Positions 1 through 8,745 of a DNA stretch of 29,971 nucleotides are shown in pieces (the first letter of the stretch is position 1; each line of letters starts with the position of its first letter). The DNA is taken from contig JAWLBW010000015.1 of assembly GCA_041687475.1 (NCBI GenBank), positions 1 through 29,971 of the forward strand. The letters run 5' to 3'. The notes under the pieces were generated by a model. It was not told where the DNA came from. It saw only the letters and a program-made list of their open reading frames with translations, and searched no databases. The DNA is from JAWLBW01 sp041687475. Lineage in GTDB: Bacteria > J088 > JAWLBW01. The translations under genes were made by a program, and so were the position numbers.

Positions 1-8
1 GAAACGCG

Positions 9-1139
9 ATGTCAGAGACGCTCGATCTTGCACGTGAGCTCATTACCCGGCGCTCCGTCACGCCCGACGATGCCGGTTGTCAGGAACTGATCGGTGGTCG
101 GCTCGAGGCCGTCGGCTTCCGGTTGGAACGCTTGCGCTTCGGCGAAGTCGACAATCTCTGGGCGCGACGTGGCGACGCGGCCCCCCTCTTCTGCTTTGCC
201 GGTCACACCGACGTGGTACCCACCGGTCCGCTCGATCGGTGGAGCTCCGATCCGTTCACGCCGGAAATTCGCGACGGCAAACTGTACGGCCGCGGCGCCG
301 CCGACATGAAGGGCGGCCTGGCGGCCATGGTTGTAGCCGTCGAACACTTCGTCAAGGCCCATCCCCACCATGGGGGAAGCATCGCCTTCCTACTCACCAG
401 CGATGAAGAAGGCCCCTCGGTCGACGGCACCCGCCGCGTCATCGAAGTACTCGAAGCACGGCGAGAAAAGATCGACTGGTGTCTGGTCGGCGAACCTTCC
501 AGTGATCAGCGGCTCGGCGATATCGTGCGTCCCGGACGGCGCGGTTCGCTTACCGGTCGGCTCATCATACGGGGAAAGCAGGGCCATGTCGCCTATCCTC
601 ACCTTGCAGACAACCCCATTCACCGCTTCGCTCCGGCCCTGGCCGAACTGGCGGCGACCCAATGGGATGAGGGCAACGAGTTTTTTCCGCCGACCAGCTT
701 TCAGGTGGTCGACCTGCAGGCCGGCGCGGGCGCCTCGAACGTCATTCCCGGCGAACTGCACGCCCTGTTCAATTTCCGCTTCTCGACCGCTTCTTCCGAA
801 GAAGAACTACGCAATCGGGTCGAAGAGATCCTGCACCGCCACGGACTTTCCAACGAGGTCCAGTGGACGCTGCACGGTCAACCCTTCCTCACCCCCGGTG
901 GTCCGCTGGTCGAAAGCGTACAGGCTTCGCTGCGAGAAATTGCCGGCGTCGATCCCGTTCTCTCGACGGGCGGGGGAACCAGCGACGGCCGCTTCATCGC
1001 CCCCACGGGCGCCCAGGTTATCGAACTCGGACCCTGCAACGCCACCATCCACCAGATCGACGAATGCGTCGGCGTTGACGAACTCGATTTGCTGACGCGG
1101 GTGTACGAGGGAATGCTCGCGCGGTTGCTGGGTCGCTGA
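9..1139 (+). CDS. dapE: Succinyl-diaminopimelate desuccinylase DapE
   Basis: This enzyme hydrolyses N-succinyl-LL-2,6-diaminopimelate to LL-diaminopimelate and succinate in the succinylase branch of lysine and peptidoglycan precursor synthesis (cytosolic, binuclear zinc, M20 family). Visible in the 376 residues are AGHTDVV (H66, D68), GRGAADMKGG (D99), the SDEEGPS motif (E133, E134), GEPSSDQRLGD (E162), the GRRGSLTG and GASNVIPGE segments of the dimerisation lid, and a C-terminal GTSDGRF...NATIHQIDE histidine ligand. The positions are offset by one from the classical DapE metal ligands, and the length is typical. The ATG at 9 lies at the window edge, so its ribosome site and upstream operon partners cannot be judged. 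It is separated from the dapF-dapA-dapB genes by about 14 kb. Confidence 0.95.
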   Translation: MSETLDLARELITRRSVTPDDAGCQELIGGRLEAVGFRLERLRFGEVDNLWARRGDAAPLFCFAGHTDVVPTGPLDRWSSDPFTPEIRDGKLYGRGAADMKGGLAAMVVAVEHFVKAHPHHGGSIAFLLTSDEEGPSVDGTRRVIEVLEARREKIDWCLVGEPSSDQRLGDIVRPGRRGSLTGRLIIRGKQGHVAYPHLADNPIHRFAPALAELAATQWDEGNEFFPPTSFQVVDLQAGAGASNVIPGELHALFNFRFSTASSEEELRNRVEEILHRHGLSNEVQWTLHGQPFLTPGGPLVESVQASLREIAGVDPVLSTGGGTSDGRFIAPTGAQVIELGPCNATIHQIDECVGVDELDLLTRVYEGMLARLLGR

Positions 1140-1366
1140 TCACTTCTCTCCAAACGCCTTTCCCCCAGTCAGACTGACTCACCGCGTTCTCCTTCCTCAG
1201 GCAAGCTGAAGACGCCATCCCCCTGTTTCTTCCCGCGTCACCAGACACACTCCTGGCGATAATCACGAATTCTCTCCCGAGTCGACAGCTCCTATCACTT
1301 AGGCGTATACTTAAGGGCTTGCCGGGCGTTCGTCTGCCGTGCCCGGCCCACTTCCGGGGGAGTACC
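1140..1366. other. Intergenic region dapE to giant lipoprotein
   Basis: There is no credible coding sequence here. It contains a small perfect palindrome at 1167-1179 (AGTCAG-A-CTGACT) of unknown role and the promoter described separately at 1282-1311. No strong T-tailed terminator for dapE is visible. Confidence 0.6.
1282..1311 (+). promoter_or_regulatory. Predicted sigma70-type promoter of the giant lipoprotein gene
   Basis: A -35 box TCGACA (1282-1287, five of six consensus bases) and a -10 box TATACT (1306-1311) are separated by 18 bp. They lie about 55 bp upstream of the ATG at 1367, which has a GGGGGAG ribosome site (1356-1362). This is a sequence match only. Confidence 0.55.
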
Positions 1367-4300
1367 ATGCGCCGTCTGTTCCTTACCGCTCTGAGTGTCA
1401 TTTTTCTTACCGCCTGCGCCGACGACGGCGCCGATATCGCAGCCAAGCCCGAGCTGCTGCGCCTTTCGCCCGAAGAAGCGTCTCCGGGTGCCGAGGTAAC
1501 GGTTACCGGCCGGAACCTCGGAAAAGAGCCGGGCGTCGTGCTGGTGGGAGATGTCGAAGCAGCTTCGAGCCAGTGGTCGACCACCTCGGCCACCTTCGTC
1601 GTGCCCGAGCTTTCGCCCGCGAAGGTTCCGGTCACGCTTCGTGTCGGCGGGCAAACGAGCAACGCCCTCGAACTGGTGGTGCTACGAAGCAACGAACCTC
1701 CGATGTTGACATCGGCAACATTGGGCGAGGGTCCCTTCAATGCCGACCACGATTTGACAGTCGAGCTGGGCGAAGCCACCGACGCCGACGGCGACCCGGT
1801 TACCTTCCGCTATGAGTGGACCGTCAATGATGCTCCCTACGCCGAAGCGACGACGGCCACACTGGCGCGCACTGCGTTCCAACGCGGCGATCGCGTCGGC
1901 TGCACGGTAACCCCCAACGACGGTCGGGAAGACGGCGAACCGGTATCGACCCAGACCGTGCAGATCGAAAACGCCCCGCCCCGGCCGCCGGCGATTTCAT
2001 TCGACCTCGACTCGGTCGGCGCGGGCGATGCCATCGGCATTTCGGTCGAACTCGTCGATGCAGACGGCGATGAGCTGACCGCCGCCTACCAGTGGTATGT
2101 CAACGGCATCGCCGTCGACGGCGCCACCGACGATACCTTAGCCCCGGGTGTCTACGTACGCGGCGACGAAATCACGGTCGCCGTCACGGTCTCCGACGGC
2201 ATGAACGAAACAGTCGTTACCAGCGCCCCCGTCGTCATCGGCAACACGGCACCCGCGGTAACCGAATTGGTATTCACCGCGCCCACCCCCTCGAAGGACA
2301 CCGGTGTAACGGCGCAGCTCGCCTCCGACGATCTCGATGGCGACGATATTACCGTCAGCTATATGTGGTCCGTCAACGGCGTGGTAGTGCCCGAACAGAC
2401 CGGCACCCTGCTGGCCCCCTCGGCCTACGCAAAGGGCGATACGGTAATCGTGACCGTGACCCTCGACGACGGCATGGGCGGCGTAACGAGCGTTTCGTCT
2501 GCACCGATTACCGTCGCCAACTCGCTTCCCGTTCTCACCGCGGCGACCATCGGCAGCGGACCGTACTACACCGACAGCCTCATCACCGCCACCCCCGGCG
2601 CGTCTTCCGACGCCGACGGCGACGACGTTTCCTTCACGTACCGCTGGTTCGTAAACGGCACGGTCGTCGATGGCCAGACCGCAGCCACCCTGTCGGGCGA
2701 CCACTTCTCGAAGGGGCAGACCGTACGCGCCGAAGTAACACCTCATGATGACCAGGCCGCCGGCAGCCCCGTGCTGTCAAATGAAATCACGGTCGCCAAC
2801 TCGCTACCCGTGCTGGCCTCGGCCGACATCGGCAGCGGACCGTACTTCACCGACAACGTCATTACCGTGACGCCGGGAACCGCCGACGACGCCGACAACG
2901 ACCCGCTCACCTTCACCTATCGCTGGTTGGTCGACGGCGTAGTCGTCGACGGCGAAACCGCGGCTACCCTGAGCGGTACCCACTTCGCGAAAGGGCAATC
3001 GGTGCAGGCCGAAGTCACGCCCCACGACGACGAAGGCGCCGGAGCTCCGGCGCTCTCGAACGAAACGACCATTCAGAACGCTCTTCCTGCACTGACTGCG
3101 GTCGATCTCGGCACCGTGTTGTATTTTACCGGCGACACCCTCACGGCAACACCGGGCGCAGCGAGCGATGCAGACGGCGACGATATTACCTTTACCTGGC
3201 GCTGGTTCGTAAACGGCGCCGTCGTCGACGGTCAGACCTCGGCAACCCTCAACGCCGCCTATTTCAGCAAGGGCCAGGCCGTACGCGCCGAAGCGACGCC
3301 ACACGATGACCAGGGCGCCGGCGAACCGGTTCCGTCCAACGTGGTAACCATTCAGAACTCCCTGCCGGTTCTGCCGTCGGCCGATCTGGGCACCGACCCG
3401 TACTTCACCGACGACGTCATTGCCGTTTCACTCGGCGACGCCACCGACGCCGATGGCGACACGATCACCTTTACCTATCGTTGGTTCGTGAACGGCGCCA
3501 TTGTGGCCGGCGAAACCTCGGCCGCCCTCTCGGGCGTTCACTTTGCCAAGGGACAGAGCGTGCGCGCCGAAATTACGCCGCACGACGACGAGGGCGCCGG
3601 CGAACGGGTCTTCACCGATGCCGTGGTCATTGAGAACACGCAGCCGGCGCTGTTTTCTGCCGCGCTTGCCGACGAACCCTACTTTACCGACAGCCCCATG
3701 TCGCCCACGCTGGGGCCCACTGTCGATGCCGACAACGACCCGCTCACCTTCACCTATCGCTGGTTCGTAAACGACGTTGAAGTGGCGGGACAGACGACGG
3801 ATACGCTTGCGTCCGCGCACTTCGGCAAAGGACAGACCGTGCGCGTCGAGGTTACCCCGCACGACGACGAGGTAGCAGGCGAACCGGTGTCGACCAACGA
3901 AGTCACCATTCTGAATTCGCTTCCCCTCGTTGCTGCGGCCGACATCGGCGTCGGCCCCTGGTTCACGGGTGACACCATCGCCATGACGCTCGGTACCGTC
4001 AGCGATGCCGACAGCGACACGGTGAGTCTGTCGTATCGCTGGCTGGTCGACGGCGAACCGGTTGTGGGCCAGACCTCGACCTCCCTGAGCGGAACCTTCT
4101 TCGACAAGGGCCAGATCGTACAGGCCGAAGTCACGCCCCACGATGGCGAAGCCGCCGGCGTGGCGGTGCTCTCCAACGAGATTACCGTTCAGAATGCCCT
4201 GCCCGTACTGGCTTCAGCCGACATAGGCTCCGGCCCTTACTACACCGGCGACGACATAACGGTAACGCCAGGCACAGCCGACGATGACGACGGCGACGCC

Positions 4301-7300
4301 GTTTCCTTCACCTGGCGCTGGCTGGTCAACGGTGAACCGGTTGCCGGCCAGACCTCGGCGACCCTGAGCGGCGCCCACTTCACCAAGGGGCAGACCGTTC
4401 GCGCCGAAGTCACGCCCCACGACGGCGAAGCTGCCGGCAGTCCCGTGCTATCGAATGAAATCACGGTCGTCAATTCGGTGCCCCTGCTGGCCTCGGCCGA
4501 CATCGGCACCGGTCCCTACCATACCGACGATACGATTTCCGTTTCACCGGGCGTCGCATCCGACGAAGACGAAGACGATGTCACTTATACCTATCGCTGG
4601 TTCGTCGACGGCAGCATCGTCGACGGTCAGACCGGTGCGAGCCTGACCGGCGCCCACTTTGCGAAAAGCCAGACCGTTCGTGCCGAAGTCACGCCCCATG
4701 ACAACGAGGCTGCGGGCGACCCGGTGCTGAGCAACGAAATCGTCATCGAAAATTCGCTGCCGGTCGTGGCCTCGGCCGACATCGGCCGGCGTCCCGTTCG
4801 TACCGACGGTTCGATTACCGTAACCCTGGGCGCCGTGACCGATGCCGACGGCGACCCGGTAACCCTGGCCTACCGCTGGTTCGTCGACGGTATGGAGGTA
4901 GTCGGGCAGACCTCGGATACCTTGAGCGGCGCCCACTTCGCCAAGGACCAGACGGTTCACGCCGAAGTTACCCCCTCCGATGGCGCAGGGGCCGGTGCGC
5001 CGGTGCTGTCCAACGCAGTCACCATTCTGAACTCGGCGCCGGTGCTGAATACCGTCGACATCGGCAGCGGCCCATACCGCTCCAACGATTCGATCACGGT
5101 AGCCTCCCTCGACGCCGACGACGCCGACAACGACTCGCTTACCTACACCTACCAATGGTATGTAAACGGAGTGCCGGTGGTCGGTGAGACGACGGCCCTG
5201 CTCGCCGGCACGGCCTTCGAAAGAGGCGACGAAGTGTACGTGCAGGTCGTTGCTTTCGACGGCGAAGAAGAGGGCCTGCCCGTCGACTCGAACATCGTCA
5301 CCATCGCCAACACGCCGCCCACCTTCGCATCGGTGAGCCTGGGCAGCGGTCCCTTCTACAGAGCAAGCGTCATCACGGCACTTTCCTTCGGGTGGAATGA
5401 CGAAGACGGCGATTCTGAAGGCTACCGGTATGCCTGGTACGTCGACGGGCTTGTCGTCGGCGGCGTGAGCGGCGACACCATCGACGGCAGCCTGCACTTC
5501 GCCACTGGCGTAACGGTCGCGGCTCTGGTCACGGCCGACGACGGTATCGATACCGGCACGGCCGTCTGGTCGCCTCGCATCGACATTCTGAACACACCGC
5601 CCGTGCTTGCCGGCGCATCCATTGCCGCCGGTCCGTACTTCACCGATGACGCCGTCACCGTCGTCGCCGGTGCCGTAACCGACGAAGAAGGCGACGCAAC
5701 GGTGATCGAGTACCGCTGGTTCGTCGACGGCCTGGTGGTCGACGGCCAGACAGGCGACAGCCTTGACGGCGAATTCTTTGCCGCCGGTCAGACCGTAGCC
5801 GCCGAGGTCACGCCGCGCGACATGCACGCCACCGGAACACCGGTCTGGTCGAACGTCATCACCATCGAAAACACGCCGCCCACGTTGGCAAGCGCCGAAC
5901 TCGGCGCCGGCCCCTACTATAAGGGCGACACCATCTCGGTATTGCTCGGCGCATCCGCTGATCTCGACGGCGACGACATTACCTTCACCTACCGCTGGCT
6001 GGTGGGCGGCATCGAAGTCGAAGGCCAGGTCGGCGCAAGTCTTTCCGGCGCCTACTTATCGAAGGGCCAGGCGGTTCGCGTCGAAGTCACGCCCCACGAC
6101 GGCACGGCGGCAGGTACGCCGGTACTATCGGCCGCCGTTACCATTCAGAACAGCCCCCCGGCTACACCTGTCGCCGTCATCGAGCCCGAGCGTCTGAAGA
6201 ATAGCCCGGGCATCTGGGTCAAGCCGGAAACCACCGACCCCGACGGCGACTCCGTCACCCACACCTACACCTGGTTCAAAGACGGCGTGCCGCAAGCCTA
6301 TGCCGCAGACGCCACCTTCGTGCCCGCCGCCGACTATGCCTTTGCCGAGAAGTGGAAAGTCGAGGTCACGACCAGCGACGGTTTCGCCGAGGCTGCCACT
6401 ACCTTTGCCGAAGTTGAGATCATATTCGAGAAAGCCGTCGAAGTCGCGGCCGGCGGGCGTCACGCTTGCCTGCTGACATCGGAAGGGGTCGTCAAATGCT
6501 GGGGAACCAACGAGTACTACCAACTCACGATTCCATGGGAAGGACCAAGGGCCTCTCTGGTGCCGGTCGACGTTCGTGGCCTGCCGACCGACATTGTCTC
6601 GATCAGCGCCGGCGTAGAACACACATGCGCTCTTACAAGCACCGGCGGCGTGTTCTGCTGGGGCGACAACTCGACTTCTCAACTCGGCGCCGATAACAGC
6701 GCTGCTCCCGATTTACCTGTACAGGTAAGCGGACTCACCCCAGACGTGGTCGCTATTTCTGCCGGCGGTTTTCATACCTGTGCCCTTTCCTCGGCCGGCG
6801 GGCTCAAGTGCTGGGGTTTGAACCACCTTGGCCAGCTCGGCAACGGAAACCGCACCACCACGCTCGTTCCCAACGACGTAATCGACTTGGGTTCGGGCGT
6901 CAAAGCAGTCAAAGCCGGTTACTACCACACCTGCGCCATTATGACGACAGGCGCGGCGAAATGCTGGGGAATAAACAGTAGCGGACAGCTCGGCAGAGGT
7001 AATATCGACGACTACGCACTGACTCCGACGGATGTCGTCGGGGTCGACGACAGCATCATTGTTTCCATTGCGCCGGGCTATCTGCATACCTGTGCCGTTA
7101 CCGAAGACGGCCATTCACTCTGCTGGGGCGGTAATTCCTACAATCAACACGGACACATTGTGACGGGCGCAGCCATCGGTTACCCCGATTATGTCAGTGG
7201 GCCATCAGGCGACTTCGTAAACGTCGAAGCGGGAAATCACCACTCTTGCGTGCTGACGTCATCGGAGTCGGTCAAGTGTTGGGGCGACAACCGCCAATCG

Positions 7301-7333
7301 CAATTGGGGTTGGGAAGCAAGGGCGGAAACTAA
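1367..7333 (+). CDS. Giant repeat lipoprotein: TIG domain, 17 tandem 93-aa repeats, RCC1 blades (ends at an in-frame TAA)
   Basis: The start chosen is ATG 1367, not the TTG 48 bases upstream, because it follows GGGGGAG and begins a lipoprotein signal peptide with lipobox L14-T-A-C17. The residues after Cys17 are acidic (ADDGAD). A TIG/IPT-like domain follows (about residues 26-105, with LSPEEASPGAEVTVTGRNLG). Then come 17 consecutive repeats of about 93 residues, each opening with N-x-x-P-x-L and carrying DADGD, YRWFVDG, a GQT...L turn, F-x-KGQ-x-V and VTPHD; they look like PKD/cadherin-type beta-sandwich modules, but I cannot name the family. From about nt 6430 there are six RCC1-type units with paired cysteines in HTCAL and KCWG. 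The frame stops at TAA 7331-7333 in the loop after unit 6 and would otherwise run on to 8575 (2402 residues). Probable cell-surface protein; ligand unknown. Confidence 0.85.
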   Translation: MRRLFLTALSVIFLTACADDGADIAAKPELLRLSPEEASPGAEVTVTGRNLGKEPGVVLVGDVEAASSQWSTTSATFVVPELSPAKVPVTLRVGGQTSNALELVVLRSNEPPMLTSATLGEGPFNADHDLTVELGEATDADGDPVTFRYEWTVNDAPYAEATTATLARTAFQRGDRVGCTVTPNDGREDGEPVSTQTVQIENAPPRPPAISFDLDSVGAGDAIGISVELVDADGDELTAAYQWYVNGIAVDGATDDTLAPGVYVRGDEITVAVTVSDGMNETVVTSAPVVIGNTAPAVTELVFTAPTPSKDTGVTAQLASDDLDGDDITVSYMWSVNGVVVPEQTGTLLAPSAYAKGDTVIVTVTLDDGMGGVTSVSSAPITVANSLPVLTAATIGSGPYYTDSLITATPGASSDADGDDVSFTYRWFVNGTVVDGQTAATLSGDHFSKGQTVRAEVTPHDDQAAGSPVLSNEITVANSLPVLASADIGSGPYFTDNVITVTPGTADDADNDPLTFTYRWLVDGVVVDGETAATLSGTHFAKGQSVQAEVTPHDDEGAGAPALSNETTIQNALPALTAVDLGTVLYFTGDTLTATPGAASDADGDDITFTWRWFVNGAVVDGQTSATLNAAYFSKGQAVRAEATPHDDQGAGEPVPSNVVTIQNSLPVLPSADLGTDPYFTDDVIAVSLGDATDADGDTITFTYRWFVNGAIVAGETSAALSGVHFAKGQSVRAEITPHDDEGAGERVFTDAVVIENTQPALFSAALADEPYFTDSPMSPTLGPTVDADNDPLTFTYRWFVNDVEVAGQTTDTLASAHFGKGQTVRVEVTPHDDEVAGEPVSTNEVTILNSLPLVAAADIGVGPWFTGDTIAMTLGTVSDADSDTVSLSYRWLVDGEPVVGQTSTSLSGTFFDKGQIVQAEVTPHDGEAAGVAVLSNEITVQNALPVLASADIGSGPYYTGDDITVTPGTADDDDGDAVSFTWRWLVNGEPVAGQTSATLSGAHFTKGQTVRAEVTPHDGEAAGSPVLSNEITVVNSVPLLASADIGTGPYHTDDTISVSPGVASDEDEDDVTYTYRWFVDGSIVDGQTGASLTGAHFAKSQTVRAEVTPHDNEAAGDPVLSNEIVIENSLPVVASADIGRRPVRTDGSITVTLGAVTDADGDPVTLAYRWFVDGMEVVGQTSDTLSGAHFAKDQTVHAEVTPSDGAGAGAPVLSNAVTILNSAPVLNTVDIGSGPYRSNDSITVASLDADDADNDSLTYTYQWYVNGVPVVGETTALLAGTAFERGDEVYVQVVAFDGEEEGLPVDSNIVTIANTPPTFASVSLGSGPFYRASVITALSFGWNDEDGDSEGYRYAWYVDGLVVGGVSGDTIDGSLHFATGVTVAALVTADDGIDTGTAVWSPRIDILNTPPVLAGASIAAGPYFTDDAVTVVAGAVTDEEGDATVIEYRWFVDGLVVDGQTGDSLDGEFFAAGQTVAAEVTPRDMHATGTPVWSNVITIENTPPTLASAELGAGPYYKGDTISVLLGASADLDGDDITFTYRWLVGGIEVEGQVGASLSGAYLSKGQAVRVEVTPHDGTAAGTPVLSAAVTIQNSPPATPVAVIEPERLKNSPGIWVKPETTDPDGDSVTHTYTWFKDGVPQAYAADATFVPAADYAFAEKWKVEVTTSDGFAEAATTFAEVEIIFEKAVEVAAGGRHACLLTSEGVVKCWGTNEYYQLTIPWEGPRASLVPVDVRGLPTDIVSISAGVEHTCALTSTGGVFCWGDNSTSQLGADNSAAPDLPVQVSGLTPDVVAISAGGFHTCALSSAGGLKCWGLNHLGQLGNGNRTTTLVPNDVIDLGSGVKAVKAGYYHTCAIMTTGAAKCWGINSSGQLGRGNIDDYALTPTDVVGVDDSIIVSIAPGYLHTCAVTEDGHSLCWGGNSYNQHGHIVTGAAIGYPDYVSGPSGDFVNVEAGNHHSCVLTSSESVKCWGDNRQSQLGLGSKGGN
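1691..6429 (+). repeat. 17 tandem coding repeats of about 279 bp (93 aa)
   Basis: Unit boundaries at the Asn codon of the N-x-x-P motif fall at 1691, 1970, 2243, 2519, 2798 and 3077, and so on to 6149. The period is exactly 279 bp for most units, 273-276 bp for units 2 and 3. Units 4-12 are the most alike and share nearly identical blocks such as YRWFV, SGAHFAKGQ and EVTPHD. The outer units (1-3, 13-17) have diverged more, which suggests expansion or homogenisation of the central block by recombination. Confidence 0.9.
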
Positions 7334-7378
7334 GGGTTACCCACCGACGCCACAGGCCTCGGTTCCCGAATCGTATCC

Positions 7379-8575
7379 TTGAGCGCCGGCCCTTACACCA
7401 CCTGCGCACTGAAAGACAACGGAAGAGTAAGTTGCTGGGGAAGAAACTCCTGGGGTGAGGTCGGCAACGACGATAGCGCAACGTATGCAACCACAGCAAA
7501 GCCGGTCGAAGGAACGGCGCCCGGCGGCATTTCGGTGGCGACCGGTATGGAGCACAGTTGCGCTGTTGAAGGCGATGGTACCGTCAAATGCTGGGGTCGA
7601 AACAACTATGCGCAACTCGGCCACGGATTGGTAGGCGAATATACCCTTCCGCCCGGCACCGTAAGCGGTCTGCCTTCAGGCGTGACCTCGGTAATATCGG
7701 GGGCAGAGCACACCTGCGCCCTCTCCGATGCCGGCGAAGTGTACTGCTGGGGCCGAAACACCTACGGCCAGATCGGTAACGGCGCCACCGGAAATCGGGT
7801 GGCGGCACCCAACCTCGTCGGAGGACTTTCATCCGACATCGTCGCCATCAGCGCCGGCTCGGACCATACCTGTGCGCTTACCGACCTCGGAGGCGTAAAG
7901 TGCTGGGGTCGTAATGATTACGGCGAGATCGGAAACGGAACCACCGGAGGCAACGTGCTTACGCCTACCGATGTTACCGGACTGTCTGCGGGCGTTGTTG
8001 CCATCGACGCGGGCCCGGGCGTAACCTGTGCAATCATGAGTACCGGCAATGTCAAATGTTGGGGTTACAACAAGGGAACGACCCCCAGCGATGTTCTCGG
8101 ACTTCCTGCAGGCGTCACCGACATCAGCGTAGCCCTGAGCCATTTCTGCGCCGTTCTGACCGACGGGGGGGCGGTCTGCTGGGGTTCCAACCAATTCGGG
8201 CAGATCGGTAACGGCAGCACCGGAGGCAATGTCAGCACGCCCACGGCAGTCGTCGGACTCTCTGCCGACGTAACCGCTATCGCCGCAGGCAGGAACCACA
8301 CCTGCGCCCTCTCCGTCGATGGCGCCGTTACGTGTTGGGGCTGGAACTACATGGGGCAACTGGGCAACGGCCTTCTGGGTGACTTTTATCCCGGACCGAC
8401 CGCTTTCGCCGAAGTGATCGGCCTGTCAACGGGCGCAAAGCTGTCGGCAGGCAATTATCACACCTGCGCCCTCACGACTGCAGGCGAGACGAAATGTTGG
8501 GGATATAACTATCGTCTCCAGGCGACCGGCAAGGACCTGACCGAGCCGTCTCCCGTGAGCGTGGTCGGCTTCTGA
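7379..8575 (+). CDS. C-terminal RCC1 propeller segment, cut off by the in-frame TAA
   Basis: This stretch is in the same frame as the preceding gene. From 7334 onward the RCC1 pattern resumes one codon after the TAA with no shift. It holds eight RCC1-type units, each with an (H)TCAL-like and a CWG element, for example HTCALSDAGEVYCWGRN; one unit (about nt 8000-8090) is shortened. Together with the six units upstream this makes 14, two seven-bladed propellers. The first start-like codon is TTG 7379, with no ribosome site and no signal peptide, so independent translation and export are unlikely. I read it as the detached end of the lipoprotein (nonsense mutation, readthrough or sequence error) rather than a separate gene. 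Confidence 0.6.
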   Translation: MSAGPYTTCALKDNGRVSCWGRNSWGEVGNDDSATYATTAKPVEGTAPGGISVATGMEHSCAVEGDGTVKCWGRNNYAQLGHGLVGEYTLPPGTVSGLPSGVTSVISGAEHTCALSDAGEVYCWGRNTYGQIGNGATGNRVAAPNLVGGLSSDIVAISAGSDHTCALTDLGGVKCWGRNDYGEIGNGTTGGNVLTPTDVTGLSAGVVAIDAGPGVTCAIMSTGNVKCWGYNKGTTPSDVLGLPAGVTDISVALSHFCAVLTDGGAVCWGSNQFGQIGNGSTGGNVSTPTAVVGLSADVTAIAAGRNHTCALSVDGAVTCWGWNYMGQLGNGLLGDFYPGPTAFAEVIGLSTGAKLSAGNYHTCALTTAGETKCWGYNYRLQATGKDLTEPSPVSVVGF

Positions 8576-8604
8576 AGAACGACACGGCCCCTATGTAAGC
8601 ACGA

Positions 8605-8640
8605 AGCGCGTCATCGACATCGATGGCGCGCTTTCTCTTT
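8605..8640 (+). terminator. Rho-independent terminator after the RCC1 lipoprotein
   Basis: The arms AGCGCG-TCATCGA (8605-8617) and TCGATG-GCGCGCT (8620-8632) pair with one G-T wobble; the innermost bases must open to form a loop. The T-rich tail TTCTCTTT follows. Its position 30 bases after the stop at 8575 supports one transcription unit running through the internal TAA. Confidence 0.7.
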
Positions 8641-8690
8641 CAACACGGAAGCACCGGGTAAGGCCCGGGCCAGCCCTATGATTTTCGGCG

Positions 8691-8718
8691 TTGCAATTCC
8701 AAAGCAGCCTGCTATCAT
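8691..8718 (+). promoter_or_regulatory. Predicted promoter of the small Cys-rich lipoprotein
   Basis: TTGCAA (8691-8696) and TATCAT (8713-8718) are separated by 16 bp. They lie 27 bp upstream of the ATG at 8746 and downstream of the terminator at 8605-8640, so the gene is probably transcribed alone. Confidence 0.5.
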
Positions 8719-8745
8719 TAAGCGCTTACCCCAGGAAGGTGTACG

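Noticed and set aside
1691..6429. CRISPR-like or satellite DNA reading of the periodic region
   Set aside because: The period is exactly 93 codons, the frame is open throughout and the repeats differ mainly in ways that keep the protein motif; it is a coding repeat.
7331..7333. TAA as recoded sense codon or alternative genetic code
   Set aside because: TAA ends dapB and hemL normally in this window, the next base is G (strong stop context), and no recoding signal was seen.
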